A stretch of DNA of 64,000 nucleotides from Parasphingorhabdus cellanae (GCF_017498565.1 NZ_CP071794.1:2904001-2968000); one strand, 5' to 3'. Positions 1 through 8,475 are shown, numbered from the stretch's first letter. Notes: generated from the letters alone by a model not told the origin. Numbers and translations: made by a program.

Positions 1-611
1 GCATGATCCTTTTTATAGCGTCAGAAGTCATGTTCTTCGTCGGCTGGTTTTGGGCATGGTTTGACTATTCCCTATTTCCGCAACCGATTGATTTCGCAGA
101 CGGTATCGCAACCAATATGATCGGTCAGGAAGGCGCCGAAGCGCTTATGCAATGGCCGCCCAAAGGTATTGAGGTGTTGAATGCTTTCGAACTGCCGCTG
201 CTCAACACGCTGATTTTATTGTGCTCTGGTACGACTGTTACTTGGGCGCATCATTCGCTGATTCACGGCAATCGAAAGGGCTTGATTACTGGCCTGTGGC
301 TGACGATCATTCTTGGTGTGGTGTTTAGCGCAATTCAGGCTTACGAATATAGCATTGCACCGTTCCCATTCGCTGGATTAAACTATAGCAGCGCCTTTTA
401 TATGGCGACGGGCTTCCATGGCTTCCACGTCCTTGTCGGCACAATCTTCCTGATTGTCTGTTTGGCGCGTGCCTATAAAGGCCACTTCACGCCAAAGCAG
501 CATTTCGGCTTCGAAGCCGCTGCTTGGTATTGGCATTTTGTCGATGTCGTATGGTTGTTCTTGTTTCTTGCTGTTTACGTATGGGGCGGCTGGGGCGCAC
601 CGGTTCATTAG
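1..611 (+). CDS. coxC: cytochrome c oxidase subunit III (5' truncated)
   Basis: Subunit III of the haem-copper (aa3-type) terminal oxidase, an integral inner-membrane protein that stabilises the catalytic subunit I. The visible part starts inside the gene; codons run in frame from base 3 and the first residues ([19 protein letters not shown]) are the family's internal 'SEVMFF' helix, so the methionine at base 3 is not the true start. About 202 residues remain of a usual 260-290. Further family marks are the WAHHSL helix, the QAYEY segment, the [11 protein letters not shown] helix and the C-terminal [14 protein letters not shown] helix. It ends at TAG 609-611, ten bases before the DUF983 gene, consistent with one cytochrome-oxidase operon. 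Subunit I/II and CtaG genes would be expected just to the left, outside the window. The identification is secure. Confidence 0.97.
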   Translation, partial: MILFIASEVMFFVGWFWAWFDYSLFPQPIDFADGIATNMIGQEGAEALMQWPPKGIEVLNAFELPLLNTLILLCSGTTVTWAHHSLIHGNRKGLITGLWLTIILGVVFSAIQAYEYSIAPFPFAGLNYSSAFYMATGFHGFHVLVGTIFLIVCLARAYKGHFTPKQHFGFEAAAWYWHFVDVVWLFLFLAVYVWGGWGAPVH

Positions 612-620
612 GGCAGTCTT

Positions 621-1013
621 TTGACAGGATCGGAAAATTCAAAAGGGCAGCCGGAGCTCATTCCAGCTGCCCTTTTTGGCCTCTGTCCCAATTGCGGGCA
701 AAAAACTTTGTTCCGCAGCGTAACGGCTTTTTCTGAAAAATGCCGCGCTTGTGGCCTGGACTATGAAAAATATAATGTTGGCGATGGTCCAGCGGCCTTT
801 TTGACATTGATCGTTGGTGGCTTGGTACTGGCTCTCGCTCTGATTATCGAACTGAACTACCAGCCGCCTATGTGGCTTCATGCGATTTTGTGGTTTCCGC
901 TGACTATCGGCGCGGTCGTAGGAGCTTTACGGGTATCCAAGGCGATATTGCTGATATTGGAGCATCGCAATCAGGCCCGCGAGGGCAGTATTGACGATGG
1001 TGGCGACCGATGA
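621..1013 (+). CDS. DUF983 family membrane protein
   Basis: Small protein (130 aa) of the DUF983 family, which commonly follows coxC in alphaproteobacteria and has no settled function. The N-terminal part holds two CxxC pairs (LCPNCG near residue 21 and CRAC near residue 40) that look like a zinc-ribbon. Two hydrophobic segments follow (about residues 58-78 and 84-108), with a charged tail. The start is TTG at 621; no ATG or GTG lies between the coxC stop and the first Cys pair, so this or a similar weak start must be used. The stop overlaps the SURF1 start (ATGA, 1010-1013), so the two are translationally coupled. A terminator-like hairpin lies inside codons 7-19 (reported separately). A role in oxidase assembly is inferred from neighbours only. 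Confidence 0.85.
   Translation: MTGSENSKGQPELIPAALFGLCPNCGQKTLFRSVTAFSEKCRACGLDYEKYNVGDGPAAFLTLIVGGLVLALALIIELNYQPPMWLHAILWFPLTIGAVVGALRVSKAILLILEHRNQAREGSIDDGGDR
641..677 (+). terminator. terminator-like hairpin inside the DUF983 reading frame
   Basis: AAAAGGGCAGC (641-651) pairs perfectly with GCTGCCCTTTT (666-676), and the following T at 677 completes a run of five. After one mismatch the stem continues with GGA/TCC, leaving a 6-base loop. This is the shape of an intrinsic terminator, but it lies within the first 20 codons of DUF983. It may act as an attenuator between coxC and DUF983-SURF1. The structure is seen directly; activity is inferred. Confidence 0.55.
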
Positions 1014-1600
1014 CACGTCTACCGATTTTCGTAACTATGGTTGTTCTGGCCGCAGTCGCCACAATGATAGGGCTTGGTATCTGGCAATTGCAGCGCGCCG
1101 AGTGGAAAAATGAACTGCTGTCTACCTATCGAGCGGCGAGCGATCAGCCTGCCATCAGCTACCCTTCGGTACCCGTTGAAGATAATCCTCCGTATTTTCG
1201 GCGGTCGTCAGTCAATTGCCTGGAAGTCCTGACTTGGCGCGCCGTCAGTGGCCGCAATGCAAATGGTCAGTCGGGATGGGCTCATATCGCGCATTGCAAA
1301 ACGTCAGGCGGCGAAGGACCTGGCGCGCAAGTTGTTGCGGGCTGGTCCCAGTCATCCGAGAATCCGGATTGGAGCGGCGGCGCGGTGGATGGGATAATTG
1401 CTCCCGACAGTCAGAATATTTTGCGTTTGGTGGCTAGTGAACCTGTTGCAGGCTTATTAAAGAGCCAGGAACCCTCGACAGACGACATTCCGAACAATCA
1501 TATGGCCTATGCAGTGCAATGGTTTCTGTTCGCCGGGATAGCTTTGATCATCTATTTTCTGGCTCTGCGCGGACGCAACAAGACGGCCGATAAAGCTTAA
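1010..1600 (+). CDS. SURF1 family cytochrome oxidase assembly protein
   Basis: SURF1/Shy1-type assembly factor that helps insert haem a into oxidase subunit I. The architecture fits: an N-terminal transmembrane helix (residues 5-25) followed by the family motif GLGIWQLQRAEWK, a periplasmic domain, and the C-terminal signature NNHMAYAVQWFLFAG leading into the second helix (about residues 168-187). At 196 aa it is shorter than the usual 220-250, with the loss in the central periplasmic region, but both signature ends are intact. It begins in the ATGA overlap with DUF983 and belongs to the coxC operon. Confidence 0.92.
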   Translation: MTRLPIFVTMVVLAAVATMIGLGIWQLQRAEWKNELLSTYRAASDQPAISYPSVPVEDNPPYFRRSSVNCLEVLTWRAVSGRNANGQSGWAHIAHCKTSGGEGPGAQVVAGWSQSSENPDWSGGAVDGIIAPDSQNILRLVASEPVAGLLKSQEPSTDDIPNNHMAYAVQWFLFAGIALIIYFLALRGRNKTADKA

Positions 1601-1642
1601 AACTTGCTCTATGAGAACGAGGCCGCTAACCCGCTGGCCATC

Positions 1643-3058
1643 ATGGAATATATCTCAACTCGCGCCAGTGGTTCAGGGGACGCCGAGCCACTAAATTTTG
1701 AACAGGTAACTCTAGCTGGACTGGCTGGCGATGGTGGGCTTTACGTGCCAACACATTGGCCTAAACTGACGTCGGCAGAGATCGCTGATATGGCAGGGCT
1801 GCCATATTCTGAAATAGCAGTTCGTGTGATGCGGCCGTTTATAGGGGATGTTCTCACAGAGGATGAGTTACGCGACTTATGTGAGCAAGCCTATGGGCGC
1901 TTTGCACATAAGGCCGTGACGCCATTGGTGCAATTGGATGGCCAGCATTGGTTGCTCGAATTGTTTCACGGTCCGACTTTGGCGTTCAAGGATGTCGCAT
2001 TGCAACTGCTCGGTTTGCTTTTTGAGACTTTTCTGGCGCGGCAGGACAAGCATCTGACTGTTGTCGGAGCGACCTCCGGTGATACGGGCTCAGCGGCCAT
2101 TGATGCATTAGCCGGGCGCGAAAAAGTCGATATCTTCATGCTGCATCCCGATGGACGGATATCGGATGTTCAGCGGCGCCAAATGACCACCGTCTTGGCG
2201 CCGAATGTCCACAATATCGCGATGGACGGCAGCTTTGACGATGCACAGGCGATGGTCAAGCGGATGTTCGCTGACCCGGAGGTGACGGACCGATTTGCCA
2301 TTTCAGCGGTCAACTCGATCAACTGGGCAAGGTTGATGGCGCAGATTGTTTATTATTTCTATGCTGCCTCGCAATTGGGTGCGCCTCATCGAAAAGTAGC
2401 TTTTTCGGTTCCCACTGGTAATTTTGGTGATGTCTTTGCCGGCTATGTGGCGGCACAAATGGGACTGCCAATTGAGCGGCTTATCGTCGCTACCAACGTC
2501 AATGATATTCTTCATCGCGCCCTAAGTAACGGCGATTATTCTGCTGGAACTGTCACAGCAACCGCCGCGCCATCTATGGATATTCAGATCAGCAGTAATT
2601 TTGAACGATTGTTGTTCGATCTTGAAGGTCGGGACGGCGCAAAGACAGCGGCCAGGATGAAGGCATTTGAAGAAACGCGTGATATGCAGATAGCGCCAGA
2701 AATGTTGGCTAAAGCCGCTTCGATTTTCTCCAGCGAACGTGTCGATGCCGAAAGTATGGCATTGGCGATGAGTCAGGCGCAAGAGGCGGCAGGGCAGGTG
2801 ATTGATCCGCACACAGCTATCGGGTTGTCAGCGGCACGTTCAGCTGACGTTGATCCTTCCGTGCCGATAGTGACCTTGGCCACTGCTCATCCTGCTAAGT
2901 TCCGGGATGCAGTCGAGCGGGCAACCGGCAGTCGCCCGGCTTTGCCACGCCGGATAGGCGATTTGTTCGACCGTGAAGAAGCCTGTGACAAGCTACCCGG
3001 TGACTATGATGCGGTGAAGGCTTTTGTCACCTCAAGAGCGACACCTGCCAATGGGTGA
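1643..3058 (+). CDS. thrC: threonine synthase
   Basis: PLP-dependent threonine synthase, converting O-phospho-L-homoserine to L-threonine in the cytoplasm. I chose ATG 1643 (MEYISTRASG), the conserved N-terminus of this class, over an in-frame TTG at 1604. The product is 471 aa, normal for the long proteobacterial form. The PLP lysine is Lys116 in HGPTLAFKD. The phosphate-binding loop is GATSGDTGSAA, and the motif SVPTGNFGDVFAGY is the family hallmark. It starts 42 bases after the SURF1 stop; its last codons overlap the start of the next methyltransferase gene, suggesting co-transcription. Function is secure. Confidence 0.96.
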   Translation: MEYISTRASGSGDAEPLNFEQVTLAGLAGDGGLYVPTHWPKLTSAEIADMAGLPYSEIAVRVMRPFIGDVLTEDELRDLCEQAYGRFAHKAVTPLVQLDGQHWLLELFHGPTLAFKDVALQLLGLLFETFLARQDKHLTVVGATSGDTGSAAIDALAGREKVDIFMLHPDGRISDVQRRQMTTVLAPNVHNIAMDGSFDDAQAMVKRMFADPEVTDRFAISAVNSINWARLMAQIVYYFYAASQLGAPHRKVAFSVPTGNFGDVFAGYVAAQMGLPIERLIVATNVNDILHRALSNGDYSAGTVTATAAPSMDIQISSNFERLLFDLEGRDGAKTAARMKAFEETRDMQIAPEMLAKAASIFSSERVDAESMALAMSQAQEAAGQVIDPHTAIGLSAARSADVDPSVPIVTLATAHPAKFRDAVERATGSRPALPRRIGDLFDREEACDKLPGDYDAVKAFVTSRATPANG

Positions 3059-3935
3059 TGCTGAAAAAAATCCCGGTGTAATGATCAGTGATCCGCGCAG
3101 CGATTATGCTTTGATTGACAGTGGTAATGGCCGCAAGCTGGAACGCTATGGCAACTATCATTTCATTCGCCCCGAACCACAGGCAATGTGGTCGCCTGCA
3201 CGCGATGAATGGCAGGCCGATGGCGAGTTTATTCCAGCTTCAGATGATGATGGCGGCGGGCGCTGGCATTTCAGCCGGCCCGTACCGAAAGAAGGCTGGC
3301 CGCTCAGTTGGGAAGAAGTGACATTCACCGCGCAATGCACGCCCTTTCGTCATCTTGCCTATTTTCCCGACATGGATCCGGTCTGGCGCTGGATCCGGTC
3401 GAACTTGGCCGGGTTAGAGGATGCTCAGGCATTGAATCTCTTTGGCTATACGGGTGTGGGTACACTGGCTCTATCGGCCGCGGGCGCGAAGCTTGTTCAT
3501 GTCGATGCTTCCAAGAAATCCGTATCAGCAGCGCGTGACAATGCGGCTTTGTCGGGTATGTCGGAGCGCCCGGTGCGCTGGATTATCGACGATGCAGCGA
3601 AATTTGCCGCGCGCGAAGTCAGGCGAGAGCGACGCTATGATGCGATCCTATTGGATCCGCCCAAATATGGCCGAGGACCAGATGGCGAGATTTGGCGGCT
3701 TGAGGAAGACCTTGCGCCGTTGATTGAAAATTGCGGGAAGCTACTCGACGAAAACAGCCGATGTCTGTTCTTGACCGTTTACGCGGTGCGGATGTCGGCG
3801 CTGGCTTTGGGTTCGTTGCTGAGGGAAAAACTGGCCCATCTGGGCGGCACCATTGAAGTTGGCGAGCTTGCCGTGCGCGAAGAGATGCGCGGCCTGTTGT
3901 TGCCGACGGCAATATATGCGCGCTGGTCCAAATAG
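3051..3935 (+). CDS. class I SAM-dependent methyltransferase (RlmI/RlmK-like)
   Basis: Methyltransferase of the Methyltrans_SAM group that includes the 23S rRNA m5C enzymes RlmI/RlmK; the exact substrate is unknown. In order: an N-terminal beta-rich segment (about residues 1-100), the SAM-binding motif NLFGYTGVGTLALSAAGA (glycine-rich loop), the acidic residue in HVDASKKSV that binds the SAM ribose, the DDAAKF adenine-contact motif, and the catalytic-region motif ILLDPPKYGRGP. ATG 3051 overlaps the end of thrC by 8 bases; a second in-frame ATG at 3081 is possible. The product is 294 aa. The 81 bases that follow, up to folB, hold no gene. Confidence 0.85.
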   Translation: MGDAEKNPGVMISDPRSDYALIDSGNGRKLERYGNYHFIRPEPQAMWSPARDEWQADGEFIPASDDDGGGRWHFSRPVPKEGWPLSWEEVTFTAQCTPFRHLAYFPDMDPVWRWIRSNLAGLEDAQALNLFGYTGVGTLALSAAGAKLVHVDASKKSVSAARDNAALSGMSERPVRWIIDDAAKFAAREVRRERRYDAILLDPPKYGRGPDGEIWRLEEDLAPLIENCGKLLDENSRCLFLTVYAVRMSALALGSLLREKLAHLGGTIEVGELAVREEMRGLLLPTAIYARWSK

Positions 3936-4016
3936 AGCACTCAAGAAATGCATTTGCAATCCAACAAATAAGCGGCGCGGCTTGCCATTGGCGCTGCAAA
4001 GTGGTGAAGACATGTT

Positions 4017-4388
4017 ATGACAGACACACTTACATTAGAGGTCAATGATTTAGAGGTCGATGTCCTGACCGGCATCTATTCTGAAGAGACCCATTTGCCG
4101 CAGCCACTGCGTATTTCGATTGCCGCTGATCTGAAAATTCAGGAGCGTTATGAGGCAGATACGCCGCTGGAAAGCTCCAAAAATTATATGGATCTCAAAG
4201 ACGCGGCGACCATAGCCTTGCCAGAAGGCGTACATTTTAAACTGATCGAGGCCGTGGCAGATCATATCATAGAGACGCTGTTCCTGCAGGATAAAAATGT
4301 CATGCGGGTCACGGTCAAGATCGTGAAACTGCTTATCTCCGAAAAAGGCGAGGCCATAGGGATTACGCTATCACGAGCGCGTAAATGA
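4017..4388 (+). CDS. folB: dihydroneopterin aldolase
   Basis: FolB family enzyme (123 aa) of tetrahydrofolate synthesis, cleaving 7,8-dihydroneopterin to 6-hydroxymethyl-dihydropterin and glycolaldehyde. Supporting features are the N-terminal LTGIYSEETHLPQPLRIS (family pattern G-I-Y-x-E-E...Q-P/Q), the substrate-binding glutamate in the helix FKLIEAVADHIIETLF, and a basic strand VTVKIVKL ending in the lysine expected at the active site. The usual KP after that strand is replaced by KLL, so the call is good but not perfect. The gene ends in an ATGA overlap with a pterin-reductase-like gene, which supports a pterin/folate role for both. Confidence 0.85.
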   Translation: MTDTLTLEVNDLEVDVLTGIYSEETHLPQPLRISIAADLKIQERYEADTPLESSKNYMDLKDAATIALPEGVHFKLIEAVADHIIETLFLQDKNVMRVTVKIVKLLISEKGEAIGITLSRARK

Positions 4389-5158
4389 ACGACCCGACGC
4401 GGAAGTTGGCGCTCGTCACCGGCGGCTTGAGACGATTGGGTGCCCATATCTCCGGACGTTTGGCGGAAGGTGGCTATGCCTTGGCGCTTCATGGCCATAG
4501 TGATGCCAATCCGGATGATAGCCTGGCCGAAACGCTGGGCGCGCATGATAGTCAATGGTCCGGCTTTGTAACCGATTTTAGTCAGGACGGGGCGGCTGGT
4601 GCATTGCTTGATGCGGTCATCGGTCATTTTGGTCGTGCCCCGGACCTGGTCGTCAACAATGCTTCGCTTTTCGACTATGATGATGCTGGGACTCTTGATG
4701 AAGGATCGTTGGAGAAGCATCTGAAAATCAATATGATGGTTCCGACCGTGCTGACGACCGCCCTTACAAGCCGCCTTTCGGACGGAGAGCGTGCTGCTGT
4801 CGTCAACATAGTCGATCAGCGGGTCCGCAATCCCAATGGTGACCAGCTCAGTTATACCTTGTCCAAACAGGCGCTTGCCGAATCCATTCGCACGTTGGCA
4901 ATGGCCTGCTCTGATAAGTTGCGTGTAAACGGGGTGGCTCCCGGTTTGACGATACCGACGGACGAATATGAAGATGATCAGATGGAGCGTTTGACTGCGC
5001 TTATGCCGCTCGGCCGATTGTCATCGCCAGATGATATAGCGCAGGCTGTCTGCTATTTGGCGGAGGCCAAGAGTATTACCGGACAGACCCTTTTTGTCGA
5101 TGGCGGCGCACACATGACAAGTTTTGATCGTGATTTCATCTTCATGGAGCAACGGTAG
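4385..5158 (+). CDS. SDR family reductase, pteridine reductase/FolM type
   Basis: Short-chain dehydrogenase of 257 aa, probably an NADPH-dependent pterin reductase (dihydromonapterin/dihydrofolate reductase, as FolM and trypanosomatid PTR1). The nucleotide-binding motif is TGGLRRLG (residues 12-19), where the two arginines mark the pteridine-reductase branch rather than ordinary TGxxxGIG enzymes. NNAS is at 91-94. The catalytic set is Asp144-Tyr157-Lys161, with Asp in place of the usual Ser and the same D-to-Y spacing of 13 as in PTR1. The gene is translationally coupled to folB through ATGA 4385-4388. Reductase activity on pterins is inferred from these residues and the partner gene. Confidence 0.82.
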   Translation: MNDPTRKLALVTGGLRRLGAHISGRLAEGGYALALHGHSDANPDDSLAETLGAHDSQWSGFVTDFSQDGAAGALLDAVIGHFGRAPDLVVNNASLFDYDDAGTLDEGSLEKHLKINMMVPTVLTTALTSRLSDGERAAVVNIVDQRVRNPNGDQLSYTLSKQALAESIRTLAMACSDKLRVNGVAPGLTIPTDEYEDDQMERLTALMPLGRLSSPDDIAQAVCYLAEAKSITGQTLFVDGGAHMTSFDRDFIFMEQR

Positions 5159-5283
5159 GTCGTAATTTTTACCTCGGTTCGTCGACAAAATGCTTGTTCA
5201 CCGGGTCTTTGACTCCATGTCTTTCCTTTCAAATGCTGGACCGTATAGCCGGCCAGATTTTGATTAAAAGTGAAAGGATTATA

Positions 5284-5865
5284 ATGCGTATTTATTCGAA
5301 AATTGTCTTGGCTAGCGCTGCCACCATTGCTCTGGCTGCCTGTGCCGAGACAGCTACTGACGCAACTGAAGATACAGATGTGGTCGCCGAGGACGTAACC
5401 GAAGCGGAGACAAGCGAACCAGCGACTATCGTCGGCGTTGCCCAGGGCAATGAAGATTTTGCCACATTGGTCACGGCTGTAACAGCCGCAGATCTTGGCG
5501 AAACATTGTCAGGCGAAGGCCCTTTTACCGTTTTCGCGCCGACTAATGATGCGTTTGACAAGGTTGACCCAGAAACGCTCAGTGATCTTTTGACACCTGA
5601 GAAGAAAGACGATTTGACGGCTTTGCTCACCTATCATGTTGTTGCTGGCAAGATGACCGCAGCGGATGTGGTTAAAGCGATCACAGACGCCGGTGGTACC
5701 GCGACGTTGACGACTGTTCAAGGCGCTGAACTGAAAGCGTCTTTGGACGGTGAGAATGTTGTTCTGGAAGATGCAGCTGGCGGAAAATCGACAGTGACCA
5801 TGACAGATGTAGAAGCTACCAATGGCGTCATTCACGCCATTGATACGGTTGTAATGCCCGGATAA
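5284..5865 (+). CDS. fasciclin-domain lipoprotein
   Basis: Secreted lipoprotein (193 aa) with one fasciclin (FAS1/beta-Ig-H3) domain, an adhesion-type fold. ATG 5284 is preceded by the ribosome-binding site GAAAGGAT. The signal peptide ends in a lipobox (LAAC, Cys20), so the mature protein is lipid-anchored. An acidic Thr/Ala/Asp/Glu-rich linker (about residues 22-45) leads into the FAS1 domain, with the H1 motif GPFTVFAPTNDAF and the H2 region TNGVIHAIDTVVMP at the end. It stands alone and is closed by a strong terminator at 5888-5920. Ligand or partner is unknown. Confidence 0.9.
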   Translation: MRIYSKIVLASAATIALAACAETATDATEDTDVVAEDVTEAETSEPATIVGVAQGNEDFATLVTAVTAADLGETLSGEGPFTVFAPTNDAFDKVDPETLSDLLTPEKKDDLTALLTYHVVAGKMTAADVVKAITDAGGTATLTTVQGAELKASLDGENVVLEDAAGGKSTVTMTDVEATNGVIHAIDTVVMPG

Positions 5866-5887
5866 TTGAACGTATTGTGTAATTATG

Positions 5888-5920
5888 AAAAGGCCCTGCC
5901 GGACTGGCGGGGCCTTTTTT
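5888..5920 (+). terminator. intrinsic terminator after the fasciclin gene
   Basis: AAAAGGCCCTGCC (5888-5900) pairs with GGCGGGGCCTTTT (5906-5918) through a 5-base loop, with one G-T wobble, followed by further Ts. It lies 22 bases after the fasciclin stop codon. Confidence 0.9.
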
Positions 5921-5973
5921 ATTGGTCATCGTCCCGCTATTGGAGTTTGGTGATCTGATGAAAGGAGCGTTTG

Positions 5974-6381
5974 GTGGCGCAATATTGGTTGATGAAGTCT
6001 GAGCCGGATGAATATGGCTGGGATGACCTGATCGCGGAAAAAGAAGGCACCTGGGACGGCGTCAAAAATGCGCAGGCCAGCAACAATATGAAAAAGATGA
6101 AGGTCGGCGACCAGGTGTTTTTCTATCACTCGCGCCAGGGACTGGAAATTGTCGGCATCATGGAAGTCAGCGAAGAGCAATTTCCTGACCCGTTTGATGA
6201 TACCGGGCGATGGATTGCGGTGAAGGTGAAGCCGGTGCGTAAGTTGGATAATGCGGTGCCGCTCAAAGAAATGAAGAAAAACCCGAAACTCGCCAATTTA
6301 GCGATCATTCGGCAGACCCGTTTGTCGGTGGCACCGGTGACCGAGGATGAATGGGAAGAGATTTTGGCGATGGCCGCATAG
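5974..6381 (+). CDS. EVE domain-containing protein
   Basis: Small protein (135 aa) made of a single EVE domain, a PUA-like fold that in other proteins binds modified bases in nucleic acid; the cellular role here is unknown. Motifs are the start QYWLMKSEPDEYGWDDL, the pocket segment WDGVKNAQASNNM, and VGDQVFFYHS. I chose GTG 5974 because AAGGAGCG (5962-5969) then sits at proper spacing; a TTG at 5971 is too close. It follows the fasciclin terminator and is a single-gene unit. Downstream (6382-6792) there is no gene, only two inverted repeats. Confidence 0.9.
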   Translation: MAQYWLMKSEPDEYGWDDLIAEKEGTWDGVKNAQASNNMKKMKVGDQVFFYHSRQGLEIVGIMEVSEEQFPDPFDDTGRWIAVKVKPVRKLDNAVPLKEMKKNPKLANLAIIRQTRLSVAPVTEDEWEEILAMAA

Positions 6382-6583
6382 CCCGCTTTTCGATAGAGGG
6401 TCACACAGGGTCACACCCCCTAAAGCGCGAAAAGATTTTTGTGGTTTGCCAAAGAAAATAACGGCTTATGGCAAACCGATGCGCATGGATATTCAAGACT
6501 GAGAAAGAGCGAGGCTTCAGGAAATATCATAAAGCCGCTCGTGTAGGAAAGCGCTTTGATCCAAGCGCCTTTTCCACTCTACC

Positions 6584-6661
6584 GCGCTCACCCTGAGCCT
6601 GTCGAAGGGTGTTATCGCCACCGCTCTCGTGGCCACCCTTCGACAGGCTCAGGGTGAGCGC
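6584..6661. repeat. 28-bp perfect inverted repeat, CCTGAGCCTGTCGAAGG family
   Basis: Arms at 6584-6611 and 6634-6661 are exact reverse complements (28 bases) around a 22-base spacer. The arm holds the core CCTGAGCCTGTCGAAGG. A diverged copy of the same element is at 51118-51188. It lies in the gap after the EVE gene and downstream of the minus-strand ThDP gene, the usual place for REP-type palindromes or bidirectional terminators. Neither arm is followed by a T-run. Confidence 0.9.
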
Positions 6662-6694
6662 AGGGGCTGAGGATATGAGAACATATTGATCTTT

Positions 6695-6772
6695 GTGCTC
6701 CGCACTGGATGCGGAGCCCAGGATGAGAGAGCGTGACAGCTAACCCTAAACTCCGCATCCAGTGCGGAGCAC
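6695..6772. repeat. 22-bp perfect inverted repeat, each arm itself a hairpin
   Basis: Arms at 6695-6716 and 6751-6772 are exact reverse complements with a 34-base spacer. Each arm also folds on itself (CTCCGCA and TGCGGAG around 5 bases), so the element can form either two small hairpins or one cruciform. It lies 20 bases past the stop of the minus-strand ThDP gene. Together with the 28-bp repeat beside it, it fills the intergenic gap. Confidence 0.88.
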
Positions 6773-6792
6773 GTAGCATACGGCTTTTGCGC

Positions 6793-8457
6793 TTATTTGT
6801 TCCGCAACCCGCTGACCGTGGCACCCGCGGCGGTGAGATATTCGACATCGGTCTTGAGATGGAGCAAACGCAGGCCTTTATGCTGCATCGCTTCCTCCAG
6901 AGCCGGGGCAAATTCTTCCGTGCTTTCGACCGTCGCGCTCCATCCGCCATAAGCTTTGGCGAGCATCGCGAAATCGGGGTTCTGCAGCGAAGTGGCCGAC
7001 AGACGCGCGGGGTATTCGCGCTCCTGATGCAGGCGGATGGTGCCAAAGCTGCCATTGTCGATCACCAGCACAAGCAGGTTGGCGTCATATTGCACCGCTG
7101 TTGCCAGTTCCTGACCGTTCATCATGAAGTCGCCGTCGCCTGCTATCACCACCGAGACACGCTCGGGAAAGCGCAGAGCAGCGGCGACCGAAGCCGGCAC
7201 GCCATAGCCCATCGCACCGGATGTCGGCGCAAGCTGGCTCGGAAAATCGCCATAGGTCCAGTAACGATGCCACCAGCCGGAGAAATTGCCTGCGCCGTTG
7301 CAGATGATCGCATCGGCAGGCAGCATGTCCTGCATTGCCGCAACGCAGGGCCCGAGATCCAGCTTCGCATCGGTTGGTTTCACCGCTGTCCATTGTTGAT
7401 AGTCGGCATGCGCCGCTTTACCGGCATCAAAGCTCAGCAAGTCGTCATCCCATAATGCAGCTTGTTCCGCAAATTCGTGCATCTCCGCGCAAATCGGCAG
7501 ATCGATGCGATAGACGTGGTTGAGCTCGTCCGGGTCGGGGTGGATGTGGACCAATATCTGATCGGGATGATCCGGCGTGATGAGTGTATAGCCATCGGTG
7601 GTGGCTTCCCCCAGCCGCGCCCCGACCGCGATGACCAGATCGGCGGCCTTGACCCGCTCGACCAGTTTGGGATTGGGGCCATAGCCGAGATTGCCGGCAT
7701 AGACCGGGCTGGTATTGGGAAAATTATCCTGACGCCGGAATGCGCAGGCGACCGGCAGGCCAATCCGCTCGGCATAGGTGGCAAAATTTTCGCGCGCACT
7801 GGCGCACCATCCGGCGCCGCCGATAATCGCAATCGGGTCGGTGGCATCGCGCAGCAAGTCGGTCAGCGTGGTCATCGCATTGGCGCACATGGGCTGTACC
7901 GGCGCGACCACTTTTGGCCGGTCGAGGGTTTCGACCACATCACGGAGCATATCTTCGGGCAGGCTCAGCACCACTGGGCCCGGACGTCCGGAGCTGGCGG
8001 TGTCAAAGGCCCGCGCAATATATTCGGGGATACGCGCGGCATTGTCGATCCGCGCCGCCCATTTGGCGAGCGGCGTGAACATGGCAGTAAAGTCGACTTC
8101 CTGAAAGCCTTCGCGGTCACGGTCATCGCGCGCGACATCGCCGATGAACAGGATCATCGGAGTGCTGTCCTGCATCGCGGTATGGACACCGATGCTGGCA
8201 TTGGTTGCACCGGGGCCGCGGGTAACAAAGGCGATGCCGGGACGTCCGGTCAGCTTGCCATCGGCTTCGGCCATGAACGCGGCGCTGCCATCCTGACGGG
8301 TTGAGACGGTTTCGATAGAACCGCAATCATGCAGGGCGTCGAGCACGGATAGAAAGCTCTCGCCAGGTACAGTGAAAATGCGATCAGTCCCCTGGATCAC
8401 CAGTTGATCGACCAAAACTTGCGCGCCCGTTCTCCCATTTGGGGTACGTTCTGTCAT
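6793..8457 (-). CDS. thiamine diphosphate-dependent enzyme, acetolactate synthase-like
   Basis: ThDP enzyme of 554 aa in the acetolactate synthase/benzoylformate decarboxylase superfamily. Start ATG at 8457 has the ribosome-binding site GAAGGAAGAAG. The N-terminal Pyr domain carries the activating Glu33 in TVPGESF. A central domain follows, then the C-terminal PP domain with the ThDP/Mg motif GDGDFMMN (from residue 440) and the downstream IDN. No small regulatory subunit (ilvN) is nearby, and the neighbours are an aldehyde dehydrogenase and an SMP-30 lactonase. I therefore read it as a catabolic decarboxylase or carboligase rather than the biosynthetic IlvB; the substrate cannot be told from sequence. 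It is on the same strand as the aldehyde dehydrogenase, separated by a palindrome-rich spacer. Confidence 0.85.
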   Translation of the reverse strand: MTERTPNGRTGAQVLVDQLVIQGTDRIFTVPGESFLSVLDALHDCGSIETVSTRQDGSAAFMAEADGKLTGRPGIAFVTRGPGATNASIGVHTAMQDSTPMILFIGDVARDDRDREGFQEVDFTAMFTPLAKWAARIDNAARIPEYIARAFDTASSGRPGPVVLSLPEDMLRDVVETLDRPKVVAPVQPMCANAMTTLTDLLRDATDPIAIIGGAGWCASARENFATYAERIGLPVACAFRRQDNFPNTSPVYAGNLGYGPNPKLVERVKAADLVIAVGARLGEATTDGYTLITPDHPDQILVHIHPDPDELNHVYRIDLPICAEMHEFAEQAALWDDDLLSFDAGKAAHADYQQWTAVKPTDAKLDLGPCVAAMQDMLPADAIICNGAGNFSGWWHRYWTYGDFPSQLAPTSGAMGYGVPASVAAALRFPERVSVVIAGDGDFMMNGQELATAVQYDANLLVLVIDNGSFGTIRLHQEREYPARLSATSLQNPDFAMLAKAYGGWSATVESTEEFAPALEEAMQHKGLRLLHLKTDVEYLTAAGATVSGLRNK

Positions 8458-8475
8458 CTGCTTCTTCCTTCTTTT

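Noticed and set aside
6612..7055. Minus-strand ORF of 147 codons in the repeat region
   Set aside because: It runs through the inverted repeats and the ThDP gene in another frame; its Arg/Ser/Pro composition is typical of shadow frames.
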